Below are positions 29,080 through 36,936 of a stretch of 64,000 nucleotides of DNA, piece by piece (position 1 is the stretch's first letter; every line of letters begins with the position of its first letter). Position numbers and translations under genes: made by a program. The notes under the pieces were generated by a model. That model was not told where the DNA came from. It made no database searches and saw only the letters and a program-made list of their open reading frames with translations. The DNA lies in contig CACISX010000003.1 of assembly GCA_902589455.1 (NCBI GenBank), forward strand, positions 62,001 through 126,000, read 5' to 3'. Source of the stretch: an uncultured Pelagibacteraceae bacterium. GTDB lineage: Bacteria; Pseudomonadota; Alphaproteobacteria; Pelagibacterales; Pelagibacteraceae.

Positions 29080-30383
29080 TGGATAATTTAAAAAATATAT
29101 CTGGATGGGGACTGTACCCAAACACTGAAGCAAATGTTATTGAAATTAAAAATAATAAAAAATATCTAGATCTATTATCTAATCAATTTATAGCTAGAGG
29201 TAATGGCAGAAGTTACGGAGATTCTTCTCTTGGAAAAAATATAATAAGCACACTAAATTTTAATCAAATAATTAGCTTTGATAAAGAAAATGGACAAATA
29301 ATTTTACAGTGTGGTGTCCTATTAAATGATTTGATTAAAAAAATAGTTCCACATGGTTGGTTTTTGCCTGTTTCGCCTGGGACCAAATTCATTACAATAG
29401 GAGGAGCTATTGCGAGTGATATACATGGAAAAAATCATCACCTGGTTGGTTGTATAAGCAATTATGTTACCTACTTTAAAATTTTATTACCTGGTCGTGG
29501 TGAGATTTATTGTGATAAATCAAAAAATGATGAACTATTTAAAAATACATTTGGAGGAATGGGTTTAACAGGCTTGATTGTAGAGGTTGGTTTAAAATTA
29601 AAAAAAATACAATCAACTTATATTGAACAAACAACAATCAAAACTCAAAATTTAAAAGAAACTTTTGATGTAATGGAAAAAAATCTTAGTGAAGAATATT
29701 CGGTTTGTTGGTTAGATACATCAGCTCAAAAAAAAAATCTAGGGAGAGGTTTAGTGTATTTGGGCAAACATTCTGAAGATAAAAATATTCTTATTAAAAA
29801 TAGAAAAAAAATTAAAATATATAAAAAATTTATTCCTAATTTATGCGGTAATTATTTATTCAAAATATTAAATTTTTTTTTTTATAAAAAAAACTTTCAT
29901 CAAATAAAAAAAGAGAAGATATATTTTGATGATTATTTTTATCCATTGGACAAAATTGACAATTGGAATTATTTTTATGGAAAGAAAGGATTTTTGCAAT
30001 ATCAGTTTTGTATCCCATTTGAGGATAGCTATAATGGTATAATTGAAATTTTACAGGAAATACAAAAAACAAAGAACGTATCTTTTACTTCTGTATTGAA
30101 ATTAATGGGTAAACAAAACCAAAATACTCTATCATTTCCTTTTAAAGGCTATACTTTGGCTCTAGATTTTCCAAGAGATCAAAATTTATTTAAATTACTA
30201 GATAAGCTTGATCAAATTGTAATAAAATATAATGGTAAAGTTTATTTAACAAAGGATTCTAGGTTAAACAAAGATACGTTTAGAAAAATGTATAAAAACT
30301 ATAAAATATTTTACGAATTTAGAAAAAAATATAATCTTTTTAATCGAATACAATCAAACCAATCAAAAAGATTAGATATATGA
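29079..30383 (+). CDS. FAD-binding oxidoreductase, DprE1-like
   Basis: 434 residues. The FAD_binding_4 domain shows IARGNGRSYGDSSLG, then LPVSPGTKFITIGGAIASDIHGKNHH and FGGMGLTGLIVEVGL. This set matches DprE1 (decaprenylphosphoryl-beta-D-ribose oxidase) and related alditol-oxidase-like enzymes. In the family, DprE1 oxidises the 2' position of polyprenyl-phospho-ribose, and DprE2 then reduces the keto product to arabinose. It overlaps the UbiA-like gene by one base and the SDR gene by 4 bp. Confidence 0.8.
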   Translation: MDNLKNISGWGLYPNTEANVIEIKNNKKYLDLLSNQFIARGNGRSYGDSSLGKNIISTLNFNQIISFDKENGQIILQCGVLLNDLIKKIVPHGWFLPVSPGTKFITIGGAIASDIHGKNHHLVGCISNYVTYFKILLPGRGEIYCDKSKNDELFKNTFGGMGLTGLIVEVGLKLKKIQSTYIEQTTIKTQNLKETFDVMEKNLSEEYSVCWLDTSAQKKNLGRGLVYLGKHSEDKNILIKNRKKIKIYKKFIPNLCGNYLFKILNFFFYKKNFHQIKKEKIYFDDYFYPLDKIDNWNYFYGKKGFLQYQFCIPFEDSYNGIIEILQEIQKTKNVSFTSVLKLMGKQNQNTLSFPFKGYTLALDFPRDQNLFKLLDKLDQIVIKYNGKVYLTKDSRLNKDTFRKMYKNYKIFYEFRKKYNLFNRIQSNQSKRLDI

Positions 30384-31117
30384 TTAAAAATAATAATATA
30401 TTAGTCTACGGCGCAAATTCAGATTTATCATTTGAATTATTAAAATCTCTTTCATCTGAAAATAATCTATTTTTAGTATCAAAAAATAGAGAAAAATTAG
30501 AAGAAACTAAAAATAAATTAAATGAAATTAAATCAAATAAAATAATAAATTATTGTGCTGACTTAAACGATTTAAAAAATTGCTATGAATCTATAGATGC
30601 TGCTCTAAAAGAATTTGATCATCTAGATTATATATTTTTTTATCAAGGATACATGAATGATGAGGATCCTGATCATGATGAAGTAATTAAAACTTTGAAT
30701 ATAAATGCTTTATCAACTTTGATTATAATAAATCATGTTTTAAAAAAAATAGATAAATTAAAAAAACTTAAAATAGTAGTTATAACTAGCGTTGCTGGTG
30801 ATAGGGGAAAAAGTTCCACTTTATTATATGGATCTACTAAAAGTTTTCTTTCAACCTATCTGGAAGGCCTAATCCAAAAGTACTCTGAAACTAATGTCAA
30901 ATTTTACGATATAAAACCTGGTCCTATCAAAACTAAAATGACAAAAAATCTTAAACAAAATTTTTTGTATTCAACGCCGCAACACGTCTCAAAAAAAATA
31001 TATAAAGTTGTGCAAAATAAAAATTCTACAATTAGCTATATTCCATTTTGGTGGAGATATATAATGAGTGTTATTAAAATTATACCCGATTTTATTTTTC
31101 ATAAACTAAAATTATAA
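30380..31117 (+). CDS. Short-chain dehydrogenase/reductase, DprE2-like
   Basis: 245 residues with a Rossmann NAD(P)-binding start (ILVYGANSDLSFELLKSL), catalytic Ser in ITSVAGDRGKSS and the YxxxK pair in LLYGSTKSFLS, plus DIKPGPIKTKMT. The SVAGDRG-x(n)-YGSTK combination is typical of DprE2-type ketoreductases. With the DprE1-like enzyme it would complete the 2'-epimerisation of polyprenyl-phospho-ribose. ATGA overlap with the preceding gene. Confidence 0.8.
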   Translation: MIKNNNILVYGANSDLSFELLKSLSSENNLFLVSKNREKLEETKNKLNEIKSNKIINYCADLNDLKNCYESIDAALKEFDHLDYIFFYQGYMNDEDPDHDEVIKTLNINALSTLIIINHVLKKIDKLKKLKIVVITSVAGDRGKSSTLLYGSTKSFLSTYLEGLIQKYSETNVKFYDIKPGPIKTKMTKNLKQNFLYSTPQHVSKKIYKVVQNKNSTISYIPFWWRYIMSVIKIIPDFIFHKLKL

Positions 31118-31123
31118 ATATTT

Positions 31124-32836
31124 ATGAATATTTTCAAAAAACCAATTATATATACTGTAATTTATTTTTCCGTTGCTTTAAGCCTAATGTTTTTCATGTA
31201 TCCTCATGAAGATGCCTTAATTTTATATAGATATGTGGAAAATTTTGTAGCCGGTGGACAAATAGCATTTAATATTGATGATCTTCATACCGAAGGAGCA
31301 ACTGATTTTTTATGGTTCTTAACATTATCTTTTTTTAATTTCTTTGGTATTAACGTAATTTTGTCAGCAATTTTACTTAATACAATATCTATTTATTTTT
31401 TAATTAATTCTATTCAGAAAATTTTTTTAAAGAATGAGAATTTACTAACAGCAATAATAATAATATTTATTTTTTTGAATATTGGACCAATAATTGGATC
31501 TTCATTGTATGGTTTTAGTACACTTTTTTTTATTACTTTAGGTTTTAATTGTTATTTAAGTTCTATAAGTAAAAACTTTTCAAGTTGGACGATTTTTTCA
31601 ATATTATTTTGTCTAACCCGGCCTGAGGGAGTTTTTTTATTTTTGCCCACGATAATTATAATTTTCAGTCTTTCATCCCTAGAGAATAGATATAAATTTT
31701 ATAAAAGCTTAGCTTTAGTTACAATTATTGGTTTGAGCTATTTTGTTTGGAGATATTTTTATTTTAATAACCTTTTGCCCTTACCACTTGTTGTTAAAAG
31801 TATTGGTGGCGAAACTAGCCTAACAAGAATGGCAGCTTTAGGAATTCAAATTCTTAATTCGTTTTTATTAACTTTATTATTATTAACTATATATTCGTTT
31901 GTAAGAAATTTTAAAAAAATATTTATAAACAATAAAAATCTAATATTATTTATATTTACTATTTTCATTTGGATTATTTTTTTATTCTTTCTATCAAGAG
32001 GTTTTTTATCACAAAATATTTTTGATAGATACTTTGCATCTTTTTATTTTATTATTTTTATAACTTTTTTATATTCTTTTATTTTTTTAAATAAAATTGA
32101 AAAAAATATCGCTTTAATATTTATTATAATTGCCTCATTTGATGGTAGTAATATTTTAACTAGAATACTTACTGAAGATAAAAGAAAATTTAACAATTCA
32201 TCATATGTTGTTTATAAAGATTATTCTAATGAAGGTGGATGGGGCGATCATCCATTAATTAAAGTTGGAAAAAGTTTAAGTGAAAAAAAACTTACAATAA
32301 TGCTTACAGAAGCAGGTGCTATACCTTACTTATCAAAAAAAAGTTTTGTTTATGATATGAATGGTTTGAATACCAATATTTTCTCTAAAAGACCTGTGAA
32401 TTGTAAAGATATTGACAAAATTTCCCCTGACATAATTGAAATAGATGTTGGACCATTAAATTGGGGAAATAAAACTAAGAAGCCATCACATTTGACCACT
32501 TTTAGTTGGAGTTCTTTTAGGAAATCGAACAAATATAGTGATTGTGGATTTAATCAAAAAAAAAACATTTATGAAGATTTTGTAGATACAGATAATATTA
32601 ATCTTATAAAAAAATTCAAAAAAACTAATAAAGATAATCATTATAATGCAACCATAGTGACAGCTCCAAATAATGTACTTTTTTGTCTGTTTGATAATAA
32701 TAATTATCAAGAAATCTTTATGAATAAAAAAAGCGATCAGATATATTTTGTTAAAAAAAACTTAAACTTTAATTTTTTAGACAAAAGCTGTAATATTAAA
32801 AAGAGTGGATATTTTAGAGATCTTTTAAATAAATAA
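31124..32836 (+). CDS. GT-C-type integral membrane glycosyltransferase, possible arabinosyltransferase
   Basis: 570 residues with about ten hydrophobic helices in the first 370 and a hydrophilic C-terminal, probably periplasmic, domain. The first periplasmic loop carries HEDALILYRYVENFVAGG, then AFNIDD and TEGATDFLW, the acid-bearing pattern of GT-C enzymes that use polyprenyl-phosphate sugars. It lies 6 bp after a set of genes for a polyprenyl-phospho-pentose, so it is the likely user of that donor, comparable to mycobacterial AftB next to Rv3806c. The acceptor glycan is unknown. Confidence 0.7.
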   Translation: MNIFKKPIIYTVIYFSVALSLMFFMYPHEDALILYRYVENFVAGGQIAFNIDDLHTEGATDFLWFLTLSFFNFFGINVILSAILLNTISIYFLINSIQKIFLKNENLLTAIIIIFIFLNIGPIIGSSLYGFSTLFFITLGFNCYLSSISKNFSSWTIFSILFCLTRPEGVFLFLPTIIIIFSLSSLENRYKFYKSLALVTIIGLSYFVWRYFYFNNLLPLPLVVKSIGGETSLTRMAALGIQILNSFLLTLLLLTIYSFVRNFKKIFINNKNLILFIFTIFIWIIFLFFLSRGFLSQNIFDRYFASFYFIIFITFLYSFIFLNKIEKNIALIFIIIASFDGSNILTRILTEDKRKFNNSSYVVYKDYSNEGGWGDHPLIKVGKSLSEKKLTIMLTEAGAIPYLSKKSFVYDMNGLNTNIFSKRPVNCKDIDKISPDIIEIDVGPLNWGNKTKKPSHLTTFSWSSFRKSNKYSDCGFNQKKNIYEDFVDTDNINLIKKFKKTNKDNHYNATIVTAPNNVLFCLFDNNNYQEIFMNKKSDQIYFVKKNLNFNFLDKSCNIKKSGYFRDLLNK

Positions 32837-32887
32837 AATCTCATAACTTTGTATAGACTTAAATTATTAGTTTTGATATTTTTACAT

Positions 32888-34663
32888 GTGATCAAAAAAT
32901 ACTTAATTATTTTTCTGTCATTTTCTTTCATTTTCATGATTGGTTGTGGCACTCAAGTTCCAACAAAAACAAAAGTTAAAACTAAAACAATTAAAGGAGA
33001 TGAAAAGAAAGTTTATCTAGAGGAGAAATCTGAGAAAATAAGTGAAAAACTAATATTTAATAAATATTCAGAAGGCAATTATTTTTCATTTGAATTTAAA
33101 CTTAGAGAACAATTTCGAATCCCAGAAGTAATTATGAGAGAAGATATAGCAAGAAAATATACTACAAGAAAAAAACAGGCCACAATGGTACATAATCCTC
33201 TAGGTGAAGTTACTGGTTCAATATTTGCTATGGGTATGATTGAAGCTTGGTGTTTAGCAGAGTTGGCTGCAAAAGCTTTACCTGGAAAACAAAAGAATAT
33301 TTATTTAGATAAGTGTAAAGAAAGATATATAGGCACCAAAACTAAAACAACAGAAGACAAAATTGTAAAAAAAATTTTAAAGTTCACAGGAAATTATAAA
33401 CAGGCATATCAAGACTCCTCAGAAAAAATATTTTATGAATTTCCAAAATTCCCAGGGCAAGTATTTGATATGAATTATAAAAATAATGCAGCATGTACTA
33501 ATAAAAAAATTGAAGAGTTTAATTGTGGGAAAACATATTATTTGAGAGCAAAAAATTTAATTAACGAATATCTTGCTCTTAACCAAAGTAAAAAAGTGAA
33601 TTACCCTTTAACTGTGAAAGTTATAACGAATAATAATAATCAAATTTTATCTTTTCAAAAAAGAGAAGTTGAATTTATAGTTGTGGAAACACTTGAGGAA
33701 AATGAACAAAAGAGATTGGCTGCAATCAAAAAAGAGCAAGAGAGAAAAGAAAGAGAATTAAAAGAGGAAAAAGAGAGAAAAGAAAGAGAGAGAATAGCTA
33801 AGCTTCAAAAAGAAGAGGATGAGAGAAAAAGAAAAGAGAGGCAAAAAAAATTAGAAAAAGAGAGAAAAGAAAGAGAGAGAATAGCTAAGATTGAAGAAGA
33901 AAAGGAGAGAAAAAGAAAACAAAAGGAGTTAGAGGAACTTTATAAACCAACGATAGCCTGGAATGGAACCGGTTTTTTTGTTAGTCCAAATGGACATATA
34001 GTAACAAATAATCATGTGATCCATGACACAACAGTTACAAAGGTTAGTGGTAAATGTGATGTAGTAAATGCATATTTAGATAATAAAAAATTTGAAGCAG
34101 ATATTTTATCTCAAGATCCACTAAATGATTTGGCTTTATTAAAAGTTAAAGGAAACTTAAAGATAGATTCGTATGCAAAGTTTAAATCTGAGGAACCACA
34201 ATTGGGCGAAAAAATTTCCACTCTTGGTTATCCATTTGGGAAAGCAATAAGTTCAAAAATAAAAATAACTAGTGGTGTGGTGAGTTCTTTATCAGGATTA
34301 GGAGATGAATTTACTAGAATTCAGATTGATGCTGCTTTACAGCCGGGAAATAGTGGAGGACCGATATATGATTCTTCAGGAAATGTTATCGGTGTTGCAG
34401 TTGCAAAAGCAGGTATATTTTACTTTTTAAAATCTTACGGTGTATTGCCAGAAAACATGAATTTTGGTATTAAATCATCTGTAGTCAAATCCTTTCTTCA
34501 AGCAAATAATGTTAATTACAAAACATCTTTAAAAAGTAGTCCTATTAGCACTGTAGAAATAGCAAAGATTGGAACAAAACATACTCTCTACTTAGAATGT
34601 TTAATTAGAAAAGACAAATTAGCAAAAATTAATAAAGAAATTAATAACAGAGAAAAAAATTAA
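32888..34663 (+). CDS. Lipoprotein-type trypsin-like serine protease with charged coiled coil
   Basis: 591 residues from GTG at 32888; an in-frame TTG at 32849 would add 13 hydrophobic residues. The GTG start gives a lipoprotein-like signal: Lys-Lys, hydrophobic core and FMIGCGTQ as a weak lipobox. About 200 residues of unknown fold follow, then a Lys/Glu/Arg-rich coiled coil containing KERKERERIAK twice, then an HtrA-like protease domain with His in TNNHVIHD, Asp in DPLNDLALLK and Ser in PGNSGGPIYD. No PDZ domain follows. It is probably anchored in the envelope and could have a quality-control or processing role; the start remains uncertain. Confidence 0.72.
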   Translation: MIKKYLIIFLSFSFIFMIGCGTQVPTKTKVKTKTIKGDEKKVYLEEKSEKISEKLIFNKYSEGNYFSFEFKLREQFRIPEVIMREDIARKYTTRKKQATMVHNPLGEVTGSIFAMGMIEAWCLAELAAKALPGKQKNIYLDKCKERYIGTKTKTTEDKIVKKILKFTGNYKQAYQDSSEKIFYEFPKFPGQVFDMNYKNNAACTNKKIEEFNCGKTYYLRAKNLINEYLALNQSKKVNYPLTVKVITNNNNQILSFQKREVEFIVVETLEENEQKRLAAIKKEQERKERELKEEKERKERERIAKLQKEEDERKRKERQKKLEKERKERERIAKIEEEKERKRKQKELEELYKPTIAWNGTGFFVSPNGHIVTNNHVIHDTTVTKVSGKCDVVNAYLDNKKFEADILSQDPLNDLALLKVKGNLKIDSYAKFKSEEPQLGEKISTLGYPFGKAISSKIKITSGVVSSLSGLGDEFTRIQIDAALQPGNSGGPIYDSSGNVIGVAVAKAGIFYFLKSYGVLPENMNFGIKSSVVKSFLQANNVNYKTSLKSSPISTVEIAKIGTKHTLYLECLIRKDKLAKINKEINNREKN

Positions 34664-34752
34664 TCTTATCACATGAGCTTTAAATTAGCTTTCAATTAAG
34701 ATTAGAAAATAAGACTTAATTAATTTGCTCAAACCAGAGCAAGACAAGAGCA

Positions 34753-34875
34753 TAGAGAGATAAATTAAAAAAATTTTACTTATTAAGCTTGTTCAATTAT
34801 AAATATTAGCATAAATACTCATGAAATTCATTAATGCCCTCGTGGTGAAATTGGTAGACACAAAGGACTTAAAAT
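34753..34875. repeat. Left 123-bp direct repeat containing 5' half of tRNA-Leu
   Basis: Matches 36764-36886 at 121 of 123 positions by eye (differences near 34765 and in TAAGCTT versus TAACCTT). It covers about 83 bp upstream of tRNA-Leu, probably including the tRNA promoter, plus the first 40 nt of the tRNA, and stops exactly inside the anticodon loop. This is the left boundary (att-like site) of the 2-kb insertion. Confidence 0.85.
34836..34875 (+). pseudogene. Truncated tRNA-Leu(UAA), 5' half only
   Basis: Identical to the first 40 nt of the intact tRNA-Leu at 36847: acceptor 5' strand GCCCTCG, D arm, anticodon stem 5' strand and most of the loop. After AAAAT the sequence diverges completely, so no cloverleaf can form. 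Confidence 0.88.
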
Positions 34876-34897
34876 AGTTTGAGTTGAGTTTTTCTTT

Positions 34898-34926
34898 AGT
34901 CTCTAATAGTCCCTAATAGTCTTAAT
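34898..34926. repeat. Tandem ~10-bp repeats next to the tRNA-Leu fragment
   Basis: Three consecutive units AGTCTCTAAT, AGTCCCTAAT and AGTCTTAAT begin 23 bp after the break in the tRNA fragment. Spacing and position resemble arm-type binding sites of tyrosine recombinases; this role is inferred. Confidence 0.5.
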
Positions 34927-34998
34927 CCCTTATAATCCTATAACTTTTAAAATCATTGGATTATTTTTATTGGAAAATATGAATAATAATTTCTCTTA

Positions 34999-35033
34999 AA
35001 CTAGTAGCAAACTAGTAGCCAGAGAGATAAAAT
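34999..35033. repeat. Inner left repeat with tandem AACTAGTAGC
   Basis: Two AACTAGTAGC units one base apart followed by CAGAGAGATAAAAT. The same 35-bp arrangement, 33 of 35 identical, is found at 36743-36777, where it runs straight into the right 123-bp repeat. It marks both inner ends of the insertion. Confidence 0.7.
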
Positions 35034-35047
35034 TTTATAATTTTATT

Positions 35048-35275
35048 ATGAAAAAAAATGATGAAGAGTTAAAATCTTTACTACCTCATATTAGAAACAC
35101 TTTAAGTCAAGCAATTGCAGTTATGGAAGAAGAGGGAGCATATATGCTAGTGGTTAAAAAAGATCCAAGTTGGCAAAAAGTAGGATATTTAGTCAAAAGT
35201 AGAATGAACCTTTTACACCAAAAAAATAGACTTAAAGATTTATATGATGTCTTAAATAGATTTAACAGTAATTAA
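35048..35275 (+). CDS. Hypothetical 75-residue protein in tRNA-Leu insertion
   Basis: A small, charged, mostly helical protein (KKNDEELKSLLPHIRNTL, then YMLVVKKDPSWQKVGYLVKSRM). No signal peptide, membrane helix or recognised motif. It lies 22 bp before the GIY-YIG gene and inside the repeat-bounded element, so it may be an accessory or regulatory protein of that element. No function is claimed. Confidence 0.55.
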   Translation: MKKNDEELKSLLPHIRNTLSQAIAVMEEEGAYMLVVKKDPSWQKVGYLVKSRMNLLHQKNRLKDLYDVLNRFNSN

Positions 35276-35297
35276 AATATTATTTAAAAATAATATT

Positions 35298-36719
35298 ATG
35301 CATATTTATAAAATCACAAATTTACTTAATAAAAAAATCTATATTGGTCTTTCTACTTATGATGGGCATGAAAGGTGGGATAAGCATAGATACAATGCTA
35401 CAAAAAAATCAAATCACCATTTAGATCGTGCAATTTTTAAATATGGAAAAAACAATTTCAAGTATCAAGTTATTGAAAAAGTACCTTTTCAAAAAGGAAT
35501 AAAATTTTTAGAGAGTAGAGAAATTCATTTTATCCATAAACATAAATCTTATCTACCAGACATTGGCTACAACAAATCTCTTGGTGGAAATGTAAATGTT
35601 GGAAAAGTTGTAACAGATATACAAAAAAAACGCGTAAAAAAAAGTCAAAAAAATTTAAAGGTAATTTCTTATGATTTAGACGGTTTTTATCTTAAAACGT
35701 ATGATAGTTTGTTTGATGCAGCTGAAGATAATGATGTAAGTATATCTGCTATTCATCACGTATTGAATATAAAGAATAGATCTTCTTCAAAAAAACAATG
35801 GAGAACTTTTTTAAATAATAAATTTAAAAAAAAAATAGAAAAATTTAATAAAATTAATACTCGTCAAATGATACCAATTTATCAGTGGAGTAAAGAGGGT
35901 GAATTTATCAAAAAACATTTAGCAAAAGATCGAGCTGTTAAAGATACAGGCATTCATCTTTCTTCTATTAATAGAGTTTTACAAGGTTTGCATCCATTTG
36001 CTGGTGGCTTTCATTGGACATTAAGTCCTAAATTAGCAAATAAACCAAAAAAAAAAATTACAAGTGGACCAACCGAAAAGAGGAAAAAATTTATCAATGT
36101 TTATAATCAAAAGGGTAAATATTTAGAAACAATAAAAGGTCTTGAAAATACTGCAAGAAAGTATGGAGTTCCATCTAGTGAGATTTCAAAATGTTTAGTC
36201 GGGAATAAATCTGTACAAAAATGTAAAGATAATAAGCTTTATCAATTTAGAAAATTTAATGGAAAAAAAACTAATATAAAACCAACAAAATCAAAACCAG
36301 TCCAACCAATAAAAGTTCTTGTATATGATCTTTCAGGAAAATTTGTAAATATTTTTGATAACATTGCTGCTGCTGCAAAGTTTACAAAAGTAAACAGATC
36401 TGGCGTTAGAAGGTCAGCAAACAATGAAAATTATAGAGCTAAAAATCATATGTGTAGGTGGTATAAAGGTAAAATTTTAAAAAAAATTAAATCCCATATT
36501 GATGTTAAAACAAAAGTTCTACAATATGACTTTGAAGGGAATTTTATAAGGGAATATAATTCAATTATAGAGGCTGCTAAAAGAGTAAATGTAAGACCAA
36601 ATAATATCAGAAAATGTGTTATTGGTAGAGGTTATTCTAGTTCAGGTTTTTATTGGTTTGAAAAGAAAAATAAAAAAGTTGAAATAAAGATTCCAACACC
36701 TGTACCTCATACTAAATAA
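35298..36719 (+). CDS. GIY-YIG homing-type endonuclease with NUMOD1-like repeats
   Basis: 473 residues. The N terminus is a GIY-YIG nuclease domain: HIYKITNLLNKKIYIGLS, then KHRYNATKKSNHHLDRAIFKYGKNNF with a likely catalytic Arg, and a Glu in LESREIHFI. The rest consists of about five divergent helix-turn-helix repeats of the type Y-D/N-x-x-G-x-F/Y ... AAxxxxV-xxxxIxxxL (near residues 120, 190, 265, 340 and 405), as in NUMOD1 DNA-binding modules of homing enzymes. Long spacers are Lys-rich. It is the only mobility-related protein in the repeat-bounded insertion and probably drives or targets it. Confidence 0.85.
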   Translation: MHIYKITNLLNKKIYIGLSTYDGHERWDKHRYNATKKSNHHLDRAIFKYGKNNFKYQVIEKVPFQKGIKFLESREIHFIHKHKSYLPDIGYNKSLGGNVNVGKVVTDIQKKRVKKSQKNLKVISYDLDGFYLKTYDSLFDAAEDNDVSISAIHHVLNIKNRSSSKKQWRTFLNNKFKKKIEKFNKINTRQMIPIYQWSKEGEFIKKHLAKDRAVKDTGIHLSSINRVLQGLHPFAGGFHWTLSPKLANKPKKKITSGPTEKRKKFINVYNQKGKYLETIKGLENTARKYGVPSSEISKCLVGNKSVQKCKDNKLYQFRKFNGKKTNIKPTKSKPVQPIKVLVYDLSGKFVNIFDNIAAAAKFTKVNRSGVRRSANNENYRAKNHMCRWYKGKILKKIKSHIDVKTKVLQYDFEGNFIREYNSIIEAAKRVNVRPNNIRKCVIGRGYSSSGFYWFEKKNKKVEIKIPTPVPHTK

Positions 36720-36742
36720 TTTTTTGTAGGATTTTATAGGAT

Positions 36743-36777
36743 AACTAGTAGCAGACTAGTAGCTAGAGAGATAAAAT
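36743..36777. repeat. Inner right repeat with tandem CTAGTAGC
   Basis: Partner of 34999-35033 (33 of 35 identical). Two ACTAGTAGC units are followed by TAGAGAGATAAAAT, which is also the first part of the right tRNA-Leu repeat, so the two repeat families are fused here. Confidence 0.7.
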
Positions 36778-36886
36778 AAAAAAATTTTACTTATTAACCT
36801 TGTTCAATTATAAATATTAGCATAAATACTCATGAAATTCATTAATGCCCTCGTGGTGAAATTGGTAGACACAAAGGACTTAAAAT
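36764..36886. repeat. Right 123-bp direct repeat, continuous with intact tRNA-Leu
   Basis: Counterpart of 34753-34875, offset 2011 bp. Here the 5' tRNA half continues into the 3' half, so the working gene uses the copy of promoter and 5' half nearest to nadK. Confidence 0.85.
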
Positions 36887-36932
36887 CCTTGCCGCTTGCG
36901 GAGTGCCAGTTCGAGTCTGGCCGAGGGCACCA
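36847..36932 (+). tRNA. tRNA-Leu (anticodon UAA)
   Basis: 86 nt including an encoded CCA. Acceptor strands GCCCTCG and CGAGGGC pair fully; the anticodon arm is GGACTTAAAATCC with anticodon TAA; a long class II variable arm and GTTCGAGTC T-loop follow. nadK starts four bases after the CCA. The 5' half is duplicated 2 kb upstream. Confidence 0.96.
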
Positions 36933-36936
36933 CTAA

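Larger units (their letters stand above)
34664..35047. other. 384-bp gene-free stretch carrying the left end of an insertion
   Basis: After the protease gene the stretch contains a 6-bp hairpin (TTGCTC/GAGCAA at 34725-34742) without a T-run, the left 123-bp direct repeat with a 5' tRNA-Leu fragment, tandem 10-mers just after it, and a tandem ACTAGTAGC pair before the small gene at 35048. No open frame of note is seen. Confidence 0.7.

Noticed and set aside
33700..33930. Repeat-rich stretch in the protease gene as a mobile or phase-variable repeat
   Set aside because: The repeats encode a Lys/Glu/Arg coiled coil in frame and are imperfect; they look like protein-level repetition, not slipped-strand tracts.
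34836..36886. Group I intron in tRNA-Leu(UAA)
   Set aside because: The break is in the anticodon loop, as in known tRNA-Leu introns, but the downstream copy has both tRNA halves joined. A spliced intron would leave only the 3' exon there.
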